From contig JAGVHG010000056.1 in NCBI GenBank assembly GCA_020056715.1, forward strand, positions 1 to 33,151: a stretch of DNA of 33,151 nt, written 5' to 3'. This DNA is from Phycisphaerae bacterium. Lineage in GTDB: Bacteria > Planctomycetota > Phycisphaerae > UBA1845. Position numbers and translations under genes: made by a program. Below are positions 5,393 through 13,395 of the stretch, in pieces; the stretch's first letter is position 1; every line of letters starts with the position of its first letter. The notes under the pieces were generated by a model. That model was not told the DNA's origin and searched no databases. It was given only the letters and a program-made list of their open reading frames with translations.

Positions 5393-8300
5393 TCAATCCT
5401 CTGCGACGGCCTCACGCGATAGAGCGAACAAGTCGCGCAGGCCGTCCGTGGACAACTCGGTCAACCATTCCTCGCCGGACCCGATGATATTGTCGGCGAG
5501 GTTCCGCTTGTGTTCGAGCAGCACGTCGATCCGTTCCTCCAACGTGCCGATGCAGACGAACTTGTGGACCTGGACCCGTTGCGTCTGGCCGATGCGATGG
5601 GCGCGGTCCGTGGCCTGGTCCTCGACTGCCGGGTTCCACCAACGATCGAAGTGGAAGACGTGATTGGCGGCGGTGAGGTTGAGGCCGAAGCCGCCGGCCT
5701 TGAGCGAGAGAAGGAACAACGGCGCGTCCTCGGCCTTTTGGAAGCGTTCCACCATCGCGTCGCGTTGCTGCCGGGTGGTGCCGCCGTGGAGGAAGATCAC
5801 CTCGCGGTGGAAGGAATCCTCCATGAGCTTCTTCAATAACTCGCCCATCTGGCGATATTGGGTGAAGATCAATGCGCGGTCGCCCTCGGCCAGGACTTCT
5901 TCGAGCATTTCAGTGAGGCGGTCGCACTTGCCGCTTCGATGGTGGAGTTCGGAGCCGTCGCCAAGGAACAAAGCCGGGTGGTTGCAAACTTGTTTGAGTT
6001 TCACCAGCGCCGCGAGGATCAGTCCACGGCGTTGGATGCCGCCGGACTGGTCGATCTGGCCTAGCATGTCGTTGACCACCGCTTCGTAGAGAGCGGCCTG
6101 CTCGCGGGTCAGGTTACAGAAAACCTTCATCTCCATCTTCGCCGGTAGGTCGACCTCGATGGTGGGGTCGCTCTTGAGGCGGCGAAGAACAAAGGGGCGA
6201 ATCAGATGCCGCAGGCGAGCGGCGCGGTCGGCGTCATGGTTGCGTTCGATAGGGACGGCGAAACGGCGGCGGAAGTCCGTGGCGCTGCCCAAGTAGCCGA
6301 CGTTGAGGAAGTCAATGATCGACCACAGTTCGCTCAGGCGGTTCTCCACGGGCGTGCCGGTGAGGGCGACGCGATGGATGGCTTGGAGGGAGCGGACGGC
6401 GGCGGACTGCTTGGCGGCGGGGTTCTTGATGTTCTGGGCCTCGTCGAGTGCGATCCGATGCCATTGCACCGCGGATAGATGGGCTAAGTCGCGATGGGTC
6501 AGGGCGTAGGTGCTGATGACCACGTCGTGCTTGGCGACTTCATCGACAAACTCTTGGCCGGTGCGTCGGTCTACGCCGTGGTGGATCATCACCTTGAGCG
6601 ATGAGGCGAAGCGTTCGATCTCGCGTTGCCAGTTGCCCACGAGTGACATCGGAACCACCAGCAGCGTCGGACCCACCGGATCGCCGGACTGCCGTTCGTG
6701 GAGCCAGAGGGCGATCATCTGGATGGTCTTGCCGAGTCCCATGTCGTCGGCGAGACAGGCGCCCAGACCCAGCCGAGAAAGAAAATGCAGCCACTCCAGC
6801 CCCTTGAGTTGGTAAGGTCGTAACGAGCCGGAGAATCCAGCGGGTGGCGAAAGCCGCTCGACCTGTTCGTGCATGTCGCGGTTGTTGAGGAGATCGTCGA
6901 TCCACCCGTGGCTGCGTAGGTCGCCGATGGGTAGCCCGGTCCCGAGCTCGTCGGCGACGTAGCATTGACGCAATGCCTCTAGCACGGTCGTGGTCCCGTG
7001 GCCACGTCTTTCGAGGAAGGCGAGAGCGGTTTCGAGATCGGAGGGTTGGACCTCGGTCCATCGGCCCCGCAAGCGTACCAGCGGTTCCTTCTGGGCGGCG
7101 AGTTGGGTGATTTCTTCAGCGGAGAGGTCGTCATCGCCGAGGGCGACCCGCCAGTCGTAGGCCACGAGGGCGTCGAGGCGCATGCGCGACGCGTCAACTG
7201 AAGCGTCGGACGACAATGGTCGGATGTCGAGTCTCATGCGGAGTTGACGACGATCCTCACGCCACCATTTCGGCGTCCACACACCGAAGCCCTCGAGTTC
7301 CAGGATGGGGGCCGCGTCGCGTAGGAATGTATAAGCCTCGCTGAGTGACAAGTTGCAGTCGAACGGGCCGGACGGCTCGGCGCAGGGGGCGAGGGGCGGG
7401 AAATGGCGGGAGGCAAGAGCGAGGTCCGCTCGAAGCTGCTCGCGGGCGTTGTCGAAGGGGCGAGGGAGAATTCGTGGGTGTTCACCGCGCGGCGCAGTCA
7501 GATCAGCGGCGGCAACGACGAGGGCGGGATCGCTGACGGCCTGAACGAAGAGAGTGAGCTGCCAGGAGCGAGATTCGGGCTCGTCAGACGATGACTCCGG
7601 TCCGGGTGGAATCAGACGAAAACAGGTGCGGCACGATCGCTCCGGCGGCGGTGGCTCCAGCTTGGCCAGCCAGCCGCGTACCGCGCGGTGGATCGCCGCT
7701 CCGTCATCCGGCGTCGCGGCCAGCGTCGAATCTCCACGAACCAAAGATCGCAGCCATTGAATCTGCAACGAATGCGTTGGCGTGGATGGATCATGGAGGG
7801 CGTGGGCAAGCTCGTCGCCCTCGAGGCAACGGCGCACCAGGGCGTCGATGGCCATCCAAAGGAAACTTTCCACGAGCGTGGAGGCCTGGGGGGATTCATC
7901 CTGAGTCTCCACACTGCGACAGACGGGCGGCATGGAGGCGATCAAGGCCGCTAAGCACTCCGAAGTCGCGGCGTCACTGACGACCACTCGCCAAAAGCCG
8001 CGATACAGGCCGTCGCCAGCATAGTGGATATCGGGGACGAATCGCTGGGCGGCGAGCAGCTCCATGACCAGAGTTGCCACACGCGACCAATAGAGAAGCG
8101 ACGCGCCGCCGCGGATATCCGTACGGGGCAGGTTCACCGGAGCGGTCAGCAGATCGACGGCGTCGGACACGGAAAAGGCCAGCGTGGCGACCCGGCAAGG
8201 GACGAGTTTGTATGAGATCCTCTCGCCGCGACTCACGGGTCGCGGTGCTGACGGCGCCGATTGTACGAGTCCTTCGCACTGCGACTCACGGGTCGCGGTG

Positions 8301-8569
8301 CTGACGGCGAACGGCGTCATCGAAGCGTGGTTTGACGAAACCAACACCCCGTCGGCGTGCGGAAGTCGAAGAACAAGGGCGGAGTCGGCGGCGGCGGTGA
8401 CGAGGAGTGTGTCCCACACGTCGCCGACGGCGAGGCGGAGTTCGTCGTGCGGAACAGGATTCGCGATCCTGCCCTCACCCCGACCCTCTCCCACGGGGAG
8501 AGGGAGAGCTTGGCGCTCGCCCCAAAGGTGTAGCGAGGAGTCGAGCCAGATCGCGTGTAGGGTGATCAT
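5393..8569 (-). CDS. SNF2-family DEAD/DEAH-box ATPase (bacterial HepA/SWI2-type)
   Basis: This 1058-residue double-stranded-DNA translocase belongs to the bacterial SNF2 group with a long N-terminal region. The SNF2-associated domain spans about residues 400-560 (LVAYDWRVALGDDDLS, LVRLRGRWTEV). The ATPase core shows LRPYQLKGLEWL (Q-motif-like), motif I ADDMGLGKT near residue 607, motif II DEAQNIKN near 709, motif III ALTGTPVENRLSELW near 735, motif IV IFTQYRQMGELL near 901, and motifs V-VI SLKAGGFGLNLTAA and DQATDRAHRIGQ near 955-993. The role is probably chromatin remodelling, polymerase clearance or repair; the exact target is unknown. Two stretches near the N-terminus, about residues 22-32 and 87-114, are encoded by palindromic or direct repeats and look like insertions. 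The ATG is preceded only by a weak purine-rich site. Confidence 0.93.
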   Translation of the reverse strand: MITLHAIWLDSSLHLWGERQALPLPVGEGRGEGRIANPVPHDELRLAVGDVWDTLLVTAAADSALVLRLPHADGVLVSSNHASMTPFAVSTATRESQCEGLVQSAPSAPRPVSRGERISYKLVPCRVATLAFSVSDAVDLLTAPVNLPRTDIRGGASLLYWSRVATLVMELLAAQRFVPDIHYAGDGLYRGFWRVVVSDAATSECLAALIASMPPVCRSVETQDESPQASTLVESFLWMAIDALVRRCLEGDELAHALHDPSTPTHSLQIQWLRSLVRGDSTLAATPDDGAAIHRAVRGWLAKLEPPPPERSCRTCFRLIPPGPESSSDEPESRSWQLTLFVQAVSDPALVVAAADLTAPRGEHPRILPRPFDNAREQLRADLALASRHFPPLAPCAEPSGPFDCNLSLSEAYTFLRDAAPILELEGFGVWTPKWWREDRRQLRMRLDIRPLSSDASVDASRMRLDALVAYDWRVALGDDDLSAEEITQLAAQKEPLVRLRGRWTEVQPSDLETALAFLERRGHGTTTVLEALRQCYVADELGTGLPIGDLRSHGWIDDLLNNRDMHEQVERLSPPAGFSGSLRPYQLKGLEWLHFLSRLGLGACLADDMGLGKTIQMIALWLHERQSGDPVGPTLLVVPMSLVGNWQREIERFASSLKVMIHHGVDRRTGQEFVDEVAKHDVVISTYALTHRDLAHLSAVQWHRIALDEAQNIKNPAAKQSAAVRSLQAIHRVALTGTPVENRLSELWSIIDFLNVGYLGSATDFRRRFAVPIERNHDADRAARLRHLIRPFVLRRLKSDPTIEVDLPAKMEMKVFCNLTREQAALYEAVVNDMLGQIDQSGGIQRRGLILAALVKLKQVCNHPALFLGDGSELHHRSGKCDRLTEMLEEVLAEGDRALIFTQYRQMGELLKKLMEDSFHREVIFLHGGTTRQQRDAMVERFQKAEDAPLFLLSLKAGGFGLNLTAANHVFHFDRWWNPAVEDQATDRAHRIGQTQRVQVHKFVCIGTLEERIDVLLEHKRNLADNIIGSGEEWLTELSTDGLRDLFALSREAVAED
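8228..8309. repeat. 29-bp direct repeat with internal palindrome, inside the SNF2 gene
   Basis: A 29-base segment at 8228-8256 recurs exactly at 8281-8309, 53 bases downstream. Each copy contains GCGAC-TCACGG-GTCGC, a 5-bp stem with a 6-base loop. Because 53 is not a multiple of three, the copies are read in different frames, giving VSTATRES in one and APRPVSRGE in the other. It looks like a repetitive-palindrome insertion tolerated in a loop between strands. Confidence 0.85.
8472..8504. repeat. Palindromic repeat CCCTCTCCC-acg-GGGAGAGGG inside the SNF2 gene
   Basis: A 9-bp perfect stem with a 3-base loop at 8484-8504 is preceded by CCCTCACCC. It encodes LPLPVGEGRGEGR near the N-terminus of the SNF2 protein. 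A relative of the same unit lies between genes at 30514-30549, so this is a dispersed repeat that has entered a coding sequence. Confidence 0.8.
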
Positions 8570-8732
8570 CCGTCGTGCTCGCTACGTCTGAGGTTCCGGC
8601 CCCCTCCGCGCGCCCCCGGGCGGCGGCCGGAAAGCCGAACCCCCCAGTGTAGCGGGGCCGGTTGAGGCGTCCAGCTTGAGACGGCTCGGATCGAGGAACG
8701 AGACGGGCGAAACCGCGAATTTGGGAAAAAAA

Positions 8733-8762
8733 TTGGCAGAGACCCATGTCTTGGGCTATAAT
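8733..8762 (+). promoter_or_regulatory. Sigma-70-type promoter for the RCC1-repeat gene
   Basis: TTGGCA at 8733-8738 and a perfect TATAAT at 8757-8762 are separated by 18 bases. The predicted transcription start near 8769 rules out the upstream in-frame start at 8746 and gives a leader of about 160 bases before ATG 8932. Confidence 0.75.
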
Positions 8763-8931
8763 CCCATCGTCAGGTCCCCACCTGCCGCCAACTCTGAAGT
8801 TTTTTCGCGATTTGTTCCGTCGCTTGCGGCGGTTTGGTGTTGTTATGGATAGAGCGAGCTGCGATTTACCGCAAAAGATGCGGAGTCACCGTCGCTACGA
8901 GCGCAACGACATGAGGCAATGGAGTATAATT

Positions 8932-10245
8932 ATGCGATTCGTCACGCCAGCTTTTTTGGGATTGACGCCCGGGATACTTGTAACTGTCAGCGCGGTTGCG
9001 ATGGTCGGAGCTGGCGCAGCCGTGGATGAGGCGCCCAAGGTCGGCGGCTCGATCGTGGGCTGGGGATACAACCGTTACGACCAAACGAACGTTCCCATGC
9101 CCAATACGGATTACATCGCCGTCGCCGCAGGCCCTTATCACAGCCTGGGCCTGAAAGCCGATGGTTCGATCGTGGGCTGGGGAGTCAACGTCTACGGCGG
9201 AACCAACGCTCCCGCGCCCAATTCGCATTTCGTCGCCGTTGCTGCGGGCGGGCTTCACAGTCTGGGCCTCAAGGCCGAGGGCTCAATCGTGGGCTGGGGC
9301 ATCAACAACTACGGCCAAACCAACGTTCCCACACCCAATGCCGATTTCATCGCTGTCGCCGCGGGTTGGAGTCATAGTCTGGGTCTGAAGGCCGACGGCT
9401 CGATCGTGGGCTGGGGAGGCAACTACCACGGCCAAACCAACACTCCTACGCCGAACGAGGATTTTGTCGCCGTAGCCGCTGGTGTCGTTCACAGTCTAGG
9501 GCTCAAGTCCGACGGCTCCGTCGTGGGCTGGGGAGACAACAGTTACGGACAAACGAACGTTCCCATACCCAATTCGGATTTCGTCACCATCGCCGCGGGC
9601 AGGTATCATAGTCTGGGTTTGAAGACCGACGGCTCGATCGTGGGCTGGGGAAACAACACGTACGGACAAAACAACATTCCCACGCCCAATTCTGGTTTCG
9701 TCGCCATCGCTGCGGGCTGGAATCACAGTCTGGGCCTGAAGGCCGATGGCTCGATCGTGGGCTGGGGATGTGGGTATCCGCCCGAAAACTACGGGCAATG
9801 CAACTTTCCCTCGCCCAACGCTGATTTCATAGCCGTCGCTGCGGGCGGGCTCCACAATCTCGCAATCCGACTGATGCCGCTCGATGAGGACGACGACGGC
9901 GTTCCCGACGTAGATGATGAATGCGATAACTCAGATTTGGGATCAGCAGTGGTCATTGACGACTGTGATAGCGGGGTGGCCAACCATCTGTTCGACGACG
10001 GTTGCACCATGGCCGATCGGATCGCGGCGTGCGCCGAAGGAGCACGCAACCACAAGGCGTTCAAGCGATGTGTAAAACGCCTGACCAAAGAATGGGTGCG
10101 CGACGAACTTATCACCCAGCGAGAGCGACGGGCGATCCAGCGCTGTGCGGACCACGCGAATGACGACGACGATGCCGATGATGGCGACGCGAGACCGACA
10201 AAGGGCGCATTGACTTCGCCCGTCGAAGCGTTGTCTCGACCCTAG
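8932..10245 (+). CDS. Secreted RCC1-type repeat protein with Cys-rich C-terminal domain
   Basis: An exported protein of 437 residues whose role is probably binding or scaffolding outside the cytoplasm. Residues 1-30 are a signal peptide (hydrophobic GILVTVSAVAMVGAGAA). Residues 39 to about 315 are seven nearly identical 39-residue units of the form GSIVGWGxNxYGQTNVPxPN, then an IAVAAG and HSLGLKADG half, which is an RCC1/BNR-type beta-propeller repeat. A calcium-loop-like segment DEDDDGVPDVDDECD follows. The C-terminal domain (VIDDCDSGVANHLFDDGC to AIQRCADHA, with conserved Cys pairs) resembles a module I associate with planctomycete and myxobacterial secreted proteins. I chose ATG 8932 because GGAG lies seven bases upstream, the signal peptide follows at once, and the promoter lies after the longer candidate start; ATG 8911 is the alternative. 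Confidence 0.85.
   Translation: MRFVTPAFLGLTPGILVTVSAVAMVGAGAAVDEAPKVGGSIVGWGYNRYDQTNVPMPNTDYIAVAAGPYHSLGLKADGSIVGWGVNVYGGTNAPAPNSHFVAVAAGGLHSLGLKAEGSIVGWGINNYGQTNVPTPNADFIAVAAGWSHSLGLKADGSIVGWGGNYHGQTNTPTPNEDFVAVAAGVVHSLGLKSDGSVVGWGDNSYGQTNVPIPNSDFVTIAAGRYHSLGLKTDGSIVGWGNNTYGQNNIPTPNSGFVAIAAGWNHSLGLKADGSIVGWGCGYPPENYGQCNFPSPNADFIAVAAGGLHNLAIRLMPLDEDDDGVPDVDDECDNSDLGSAVVIDDCDSGVANHLFDDGCTMADRIAACAEGARNHKAFKRCVKRLTKEWVRDELITQRERRAIQRCADHANDDDDADDGDARPTKGALTSPVEALSRP
9046..9867 (+). repeat. Seven tandem 117-bp units encoding RCC1-type repeats
   Basis: The units start with the codons for GSIVGWG and keep a 117-base period from 9046; the seventh carries a short insertion (CGYPPENYGQC). Long near-identical stretches, such as the bases around each SIVGWG motif, point to recent expansion or homogenisation by recombination. 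Confidence 0.9.
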
Positions 10246-10343
10246 CGGGCGGTTAACCTTTGCGACATGCTGAGCGTGGCGGCCACGCGTTGGCGTTTGG
10301 GGTTCGGATTGGAGTCCCCCACCCCAAGTGATGGGGCAGCCGC

Positions 10344-10530
10344 TCGTCCCGGAGGGACGACCGACAATAGCCCAGCGTTTTAACGCTGGGAACTCGGTCC
10401 GGGCCGCTTGAGAAGTCCCGGAGGGACGGCTGAATGAAGTTCAATCGTCCCTCCGGGACTCTGTACGATCTTAGGGGCCCTGAACCCAGCGATGAATCGC
10501 TGGGCTACTCTCACGCTGTGCCTCCGGCAC
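10344..10530. repeat. Mirror-symmetric array of palindromic repeats (REPIN-like)
   Basis: Six hairpins lie between the RCC1-repeat gene and pepT. S1 at 10344-10360 is TCGTCCC-gga-GGGACGA. L1 at 10371-10390 has a 9-bp stem starting CCCAGCGTT. S2 is at 10415-10427 and its inverted copy S2' at 10447-10459 (15-bp inverted pair 10414-10428/10446-10460). L1' at 10485-10504 is CCCAGCGAT with its complement, in opposite orientation to L1. A GTGCC-tcc-GGCAC hairpin near 10517-10529 resembles S1 inverted. The order S1-L1-S2/S2'-L1'-S1' is thus a large imperfect palindrome. Such elements are typical of repeats mobilised in trans; the array takes up most of the 316-base gap. Confidence 0.8.
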
Positions 10531-10561
10531 GATAGCGGTTTCAGAATAGGGAGCGTTCGCG

Positions 10562-11791
10562 GTGGATATATTGTTAGATCGGTTCTTGCGATATGTGAAG
10601 GTCGAGACGACGGCCGTTGAGCAGACGGACAAGTATCCCAGCAGCACGGGGCAGCTTGAACTGGGCAAAACGCTGGCGGCGGAACTTGCGGCGCTTGGCA
10701 TCAAGGACGCGGGCGTCGATGAGCACGGGATCGTCATGGGCACCGTGCCGGCGACGGTGGAAGGCGCGCCCACCATCGCGTGGATTTCGCACATGGATAC
10801 GTCGCCGGAATTCACGGCCAAGAACGTCAAGCCGGTCGTGCATCGCAATTGGAACGGGAAAGATATCGTCCTATCGGGCGACCCGTCGAAGGTGATTTGC
10901 GTCGCGGAGACCAAGGGACTGGCGGAGCTTTCGGGCAAAACCCTCATCACCACCGACGGGACGACGCTGTTGGGGGCGGACGATAAGGCGGGCGTGGCCG
11001 TGATTATGACCGCGGCGGCGCACCTACTGTCCCATCCGGAAATCCGCCGGGGGGCGATTCGGATCGTGTTCACCTGCGACGAGGAGGTCGGCCGGGGGGT
11101 GGACAAGCTCGATCTGAAAAAGATCGACGCGGTCTGCGGCTACACGTTGGACGGCGAATCCATCGGCGAGCTGGACAACGAGACGTTCTCGGCGGACCTG
11201 GCCGTCGTCACCATCACCGGACGGAATATTCATCCGGGACTGGCCACCGGGAAAATGGTCAATGCGATCCGTTTGGCGGGAGTTTTCCTTTCGCGAATGC
11301 CTTGGCAGAGATTAGCGCCGGAGACCACGGCGAACCGAGACGGGTTCCTTCATCCATACGTCATCGAGGGCGGGGTGCATGAGGTGAAAGTGCGTATTCT
11401 CCTCCGCAGCTTCGTCACCGCGGAACTGGCCGATCACGCGGTCGTACTACGCCGAGTCGCCGATTCCATCCTCGTCGAGCACCCGCAGGCGAAGATCAAC
11501 ATCGAGGTGAAAAAGCAGTATCGCAACATGCGCGAGGCCTTGGAGAATGAGCCACGGGCAGTCCATCTCGCGGCGGAAGCGATCCGTCGCGTCGGATTGG
11601 AGCCGAAGTTTCAGTCCATACGCGGCGGCACGGATGGATCACGCCTCAGTGAGATCGGCCTACCGACGCCGAACCTGGCCGTCGGTATGCACAATTTCCA
11701 TTCGCCCATCGAATTTGCGTGTTTGGAAGAGATGGAAACGTCGGTCAAGATCCTGATTGAGTTGGCACAACTCTGGGGTCGCGAGAAATAA
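10562..11791 (+). CDS. pepT: Peptidase T (tripeptide aminopeptidase)
   Basis: A cytoplasmic M20-family dizinc aminopeptidase that removes the N-terminal residue of tripeptides. Length (409) and all metal ligands match: H77 and D79 in ISHMDTSP, D140 in GADDKAG, the E174-E175 pair in TCDEEVGRG, D197 in YTLDGESIGELDNETFSA, and the C-terminal histidine in GMHNFHSPIEF. RGGTDGSRLSEIGLPTPNL is a further family signature. The GTG start at 10562 is preceded by AGGGAGCG. It follows the palindrome array directly, so its promoter is either within that array or upstream of it; I see no clear one. Confidence 0.95.
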   Translation: MDILLDRFLRYVKVETTAVEQTDKYPSSTGQLELGKTLAAELAALGIKDAGVDEHGIVMGTVPATVEGAPTIAWISHMDTSPEFTAKNVKPVVHRNWNGKDIVLSGDPSKVICVAETKGLAELSGKTLITTDGTTLLGADDKAGVAVIMTAAAHLLSHPEIRRGAIRIVFTCDEEVGRGVDKLDLKKIDAVCGYTLDGESIGELDNETFSADLAVVTITGRNIHPGLATGKMVNAIRLAGVFLSRMPWQRLAPETTANRDGFLHPYVIEGGVHEVKVRILLRSFVTAELADHAVVLRRVADSILVEHPQAKINIEVKKQYRNMREALENEPRAVHLAAEAIRRVGLEPKFQSIRGGTDGSRLSEIGLPTPNLAVGMHNFHSPIEFACLEEMETSVKILIELAQLWGREK

Positions 11792-11951
11792 ATCCGTCGC
11801 GACGACCTTATCGCCGGTCCGATAGAACTCTACGCGACCATCAACTCTTGGCCCGACTTTCCGGACTGCGTCCCACCGTCCCAGAGCACGTCAAGTATCG
11901 ACATTCCGCAACCGAGATGCAGATACGGATTACATTTCGGAAGGAACACAC

Positions 11952-12866
11952 GTGTACGAGCAACTCAATGCACAACTCGCCGAAGCCAGAGTGCGAATCG
12001 ATCGTTTAGCGAAACTCAAAGCATCTCTTATTCCGGCGCGAGAGCGTCTCATCAACCAAGCCCATATCGTCAAGGGGATTGAAGATTGTCTCGCGGACGT
12101 TGAGGATCAGATTCGGTCCTTGGAATCATTCACCTTAAAGGGTTTGATGAGTTCCCTCACCTGGAAAAAAGAGGCCAAGCTCGATCACTTGCGGGAAAAG
12201 ATGTTGGAACTGATGCCGCAAGTTGAGACCGGCGAGCAAATGTTGTTGGAAATGGAAACGGCGGTTAAGGAAATCGTAGCCGAGATTGCTTCATTGGGCA
12301 ATTCGGAAGAGACGTACAAAACCCTTCGCAATCAGAAGTGTGAGCAGATCCTCGCCGAAAGCGGCGAACCGGCTGCGTATCTGCACGAGATCGCGTCGCA
12401 AATGAATGCCGCGAAGAATGAGCGGCAGTCGCTTCGCAAGTCCCTTCAGATCGCCAACAGCCTTATTGGGCGGCTGCGGAGCATGAGCAAGGCGTCGGGC
12501 CGGGCGAAGAAAAAAATGCTGAAACACGGCGGCCTCGGTGCAATTGTGGGCGTGGCTGCCAATACAGTTCATCGGCATGCGGCGGAAGGCGTCGTGCACC
12601 GCGCGGGGGATGGTCTGTCGGAGCTCGCCCGCTCCATCGAGAACCTGAAATTGCTGCACGGCTCCGAACGTGACGCCGAACTCGCCCGTCTTGGTGTCAT
12701 GATTGGTCATTCTCATGCCGACCTCAGCGGTGTCAGCACCACGGCATCCTCTATCCTGGACCTCATCTGCCTAGCTACCGGACTCCTCCAGACCAAGCTC
12801 GACGAAGTGGAGTCGACGGTCGCGTCGTTGGAAGCGCAGCGAATCGAACTTATCGAGAACGCATAG
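11952..12866 (+). CDS. Hypothetical coiled-coil protein
   Basis: A 304-residue protein starting at GTG 11952 behind a GGAAGGA ribosome binding site. Residues 1-130 and about 140-185 are long heptad-patterned helices rich in Leu, Glu, Lys and Arg. A Gly/Ala hydrophobic stretch GGLGAIVGVAANTV (193-206) follows a Lys-rich patch (RAKKKMLKHG) and could be a membrane-inserting or glycine-zipper segment. The last 60 residues are again helical. No signal peptide is seen. I do not recognise a family. Its gene stands alone between pepT and a small conserved gene. Confidence 0.7.
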   Translation: MYEQLNAQLAEARVRIDRLAKLKASLIPARERLINQAHIVKGIEDCLADVEDQIRSLESFTLKGLMSSLTWKKEAKLDHLREKMLELMPQVETGEQMLLEMETAVKEIVAEIASLGNSEETYKTLRNQKCEQILAESGEPAAYLHEIASQMNAAKNERQSLRKSLQIANSLIGRLRSMSKASGRAKKKMLKHGGLGAIVGVAANTVHRHAAEGVVHRAGDGLSELARSIENLKLLHGSERDAELARLGVMIGHSHADLSGVSTTASSILDLICLATGLLQTKLDEVESTVASLEAQRIELIENA

Positions 12867-13024
12867 ACGCAGGCTCGGTTCTGCTCCTCGCAGTGCCAAC
12901 GTCCAAACTCGCACCGTGGGCGGAGTCCTTACCTTGCTGCAACCGAGCCGGTCGCTTGCGCGCTCCCGGTTCGGATCGCCTCGCAAAGTCGTGCACGCAT
13001 GGATGGATACGCAACTCGGACGGG

Positions 13025-13053
13025 TTGATCGGCCTTTGGCGGCTGGGTAGAAT
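13025..13053 (+). promoter_or_regulatory. Sigma-70-type promoter for the gene at 13096
   Basis: TTGATC at 13025-13030 and TAGAAT at 13048-13053 are separated by 17 bases, 42 bases before the ATG at 13096. It lies at the right distance in an otherwise featureless gap (12867-13095). Confidence 0.55.
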
Positions 13054-13095
13054 CGGTGATGGCGAATAAGGTACGCCATCGGAGTATCGTCGACG

Positions 13096-13338
13096 ATGAG
13101 ACCGGAAGACATCCTTAGATTCCTGCGAGCGCGGCCTTTTGAATCGTTTCGAATCTACATGTCGGATGGCAGCACATTCGACATTATACGCCCCGAGCTT
13201 GCAATCGTTGAGCGATCGACGGTGCTCGTCGGCGTGCCCGGACCGCAAGGGCCGGACGGTCCCGTGGAGCGGACGGTCTTCTGCGCCCTCGTACACATCA
13301 CTCGGGCAGAGAAAGTCAACGGGGCGGTCGCACGGTAG
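13096..13338 (+). CDS. Small conserved hypothetical protein
   Basis: An 80-residue protein with the pattern MRPEDILRFLRARPFESFRI then YMSDGSTFDIIRPELAIV. This resembles a widespread uncharacterised bacterial family in which a short helix precedes a small all-beta fold. It is soluble, without Cys clusters or membrane segments. Its function is unknown. A likely promoter lies at 13025-13053. The TatD-like gene starts 57 bases downstream, so they could share a transcript. Confidence 0.7.
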   Translation: MRPEDILRFLRARPFESFRIYMSDGSTFDIIRPELAIVERSTVLVGVPGPQGPDGPVERTVFCALVHITRAEKVNGAVAR

Positions 13339-13395
13339 GGCGAAGTTCCGAAGCCCCGTCGCACGTTGATCAGGAAAAGCAACATTGGATCCCGA

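Noticed and set aside
5412-8300. Long plus-strand open frames opposite the SNF2 gene
   Set aside because: They mirror the codon pattern of the ATPase, have no ribosome binding sites and no recognisable domains.
8746-8931. Upstream in-frame extension of the RCC1-repeat gene from 8746
   Set aside because: The TTGGCA/TATAAT promoter lies within it, and the signal peptide begins only at 8932.
10344-10530. CRISPR array
   Set aside because: The repeats are palindromes of differing sequence in inverted order, without uniform spacers.
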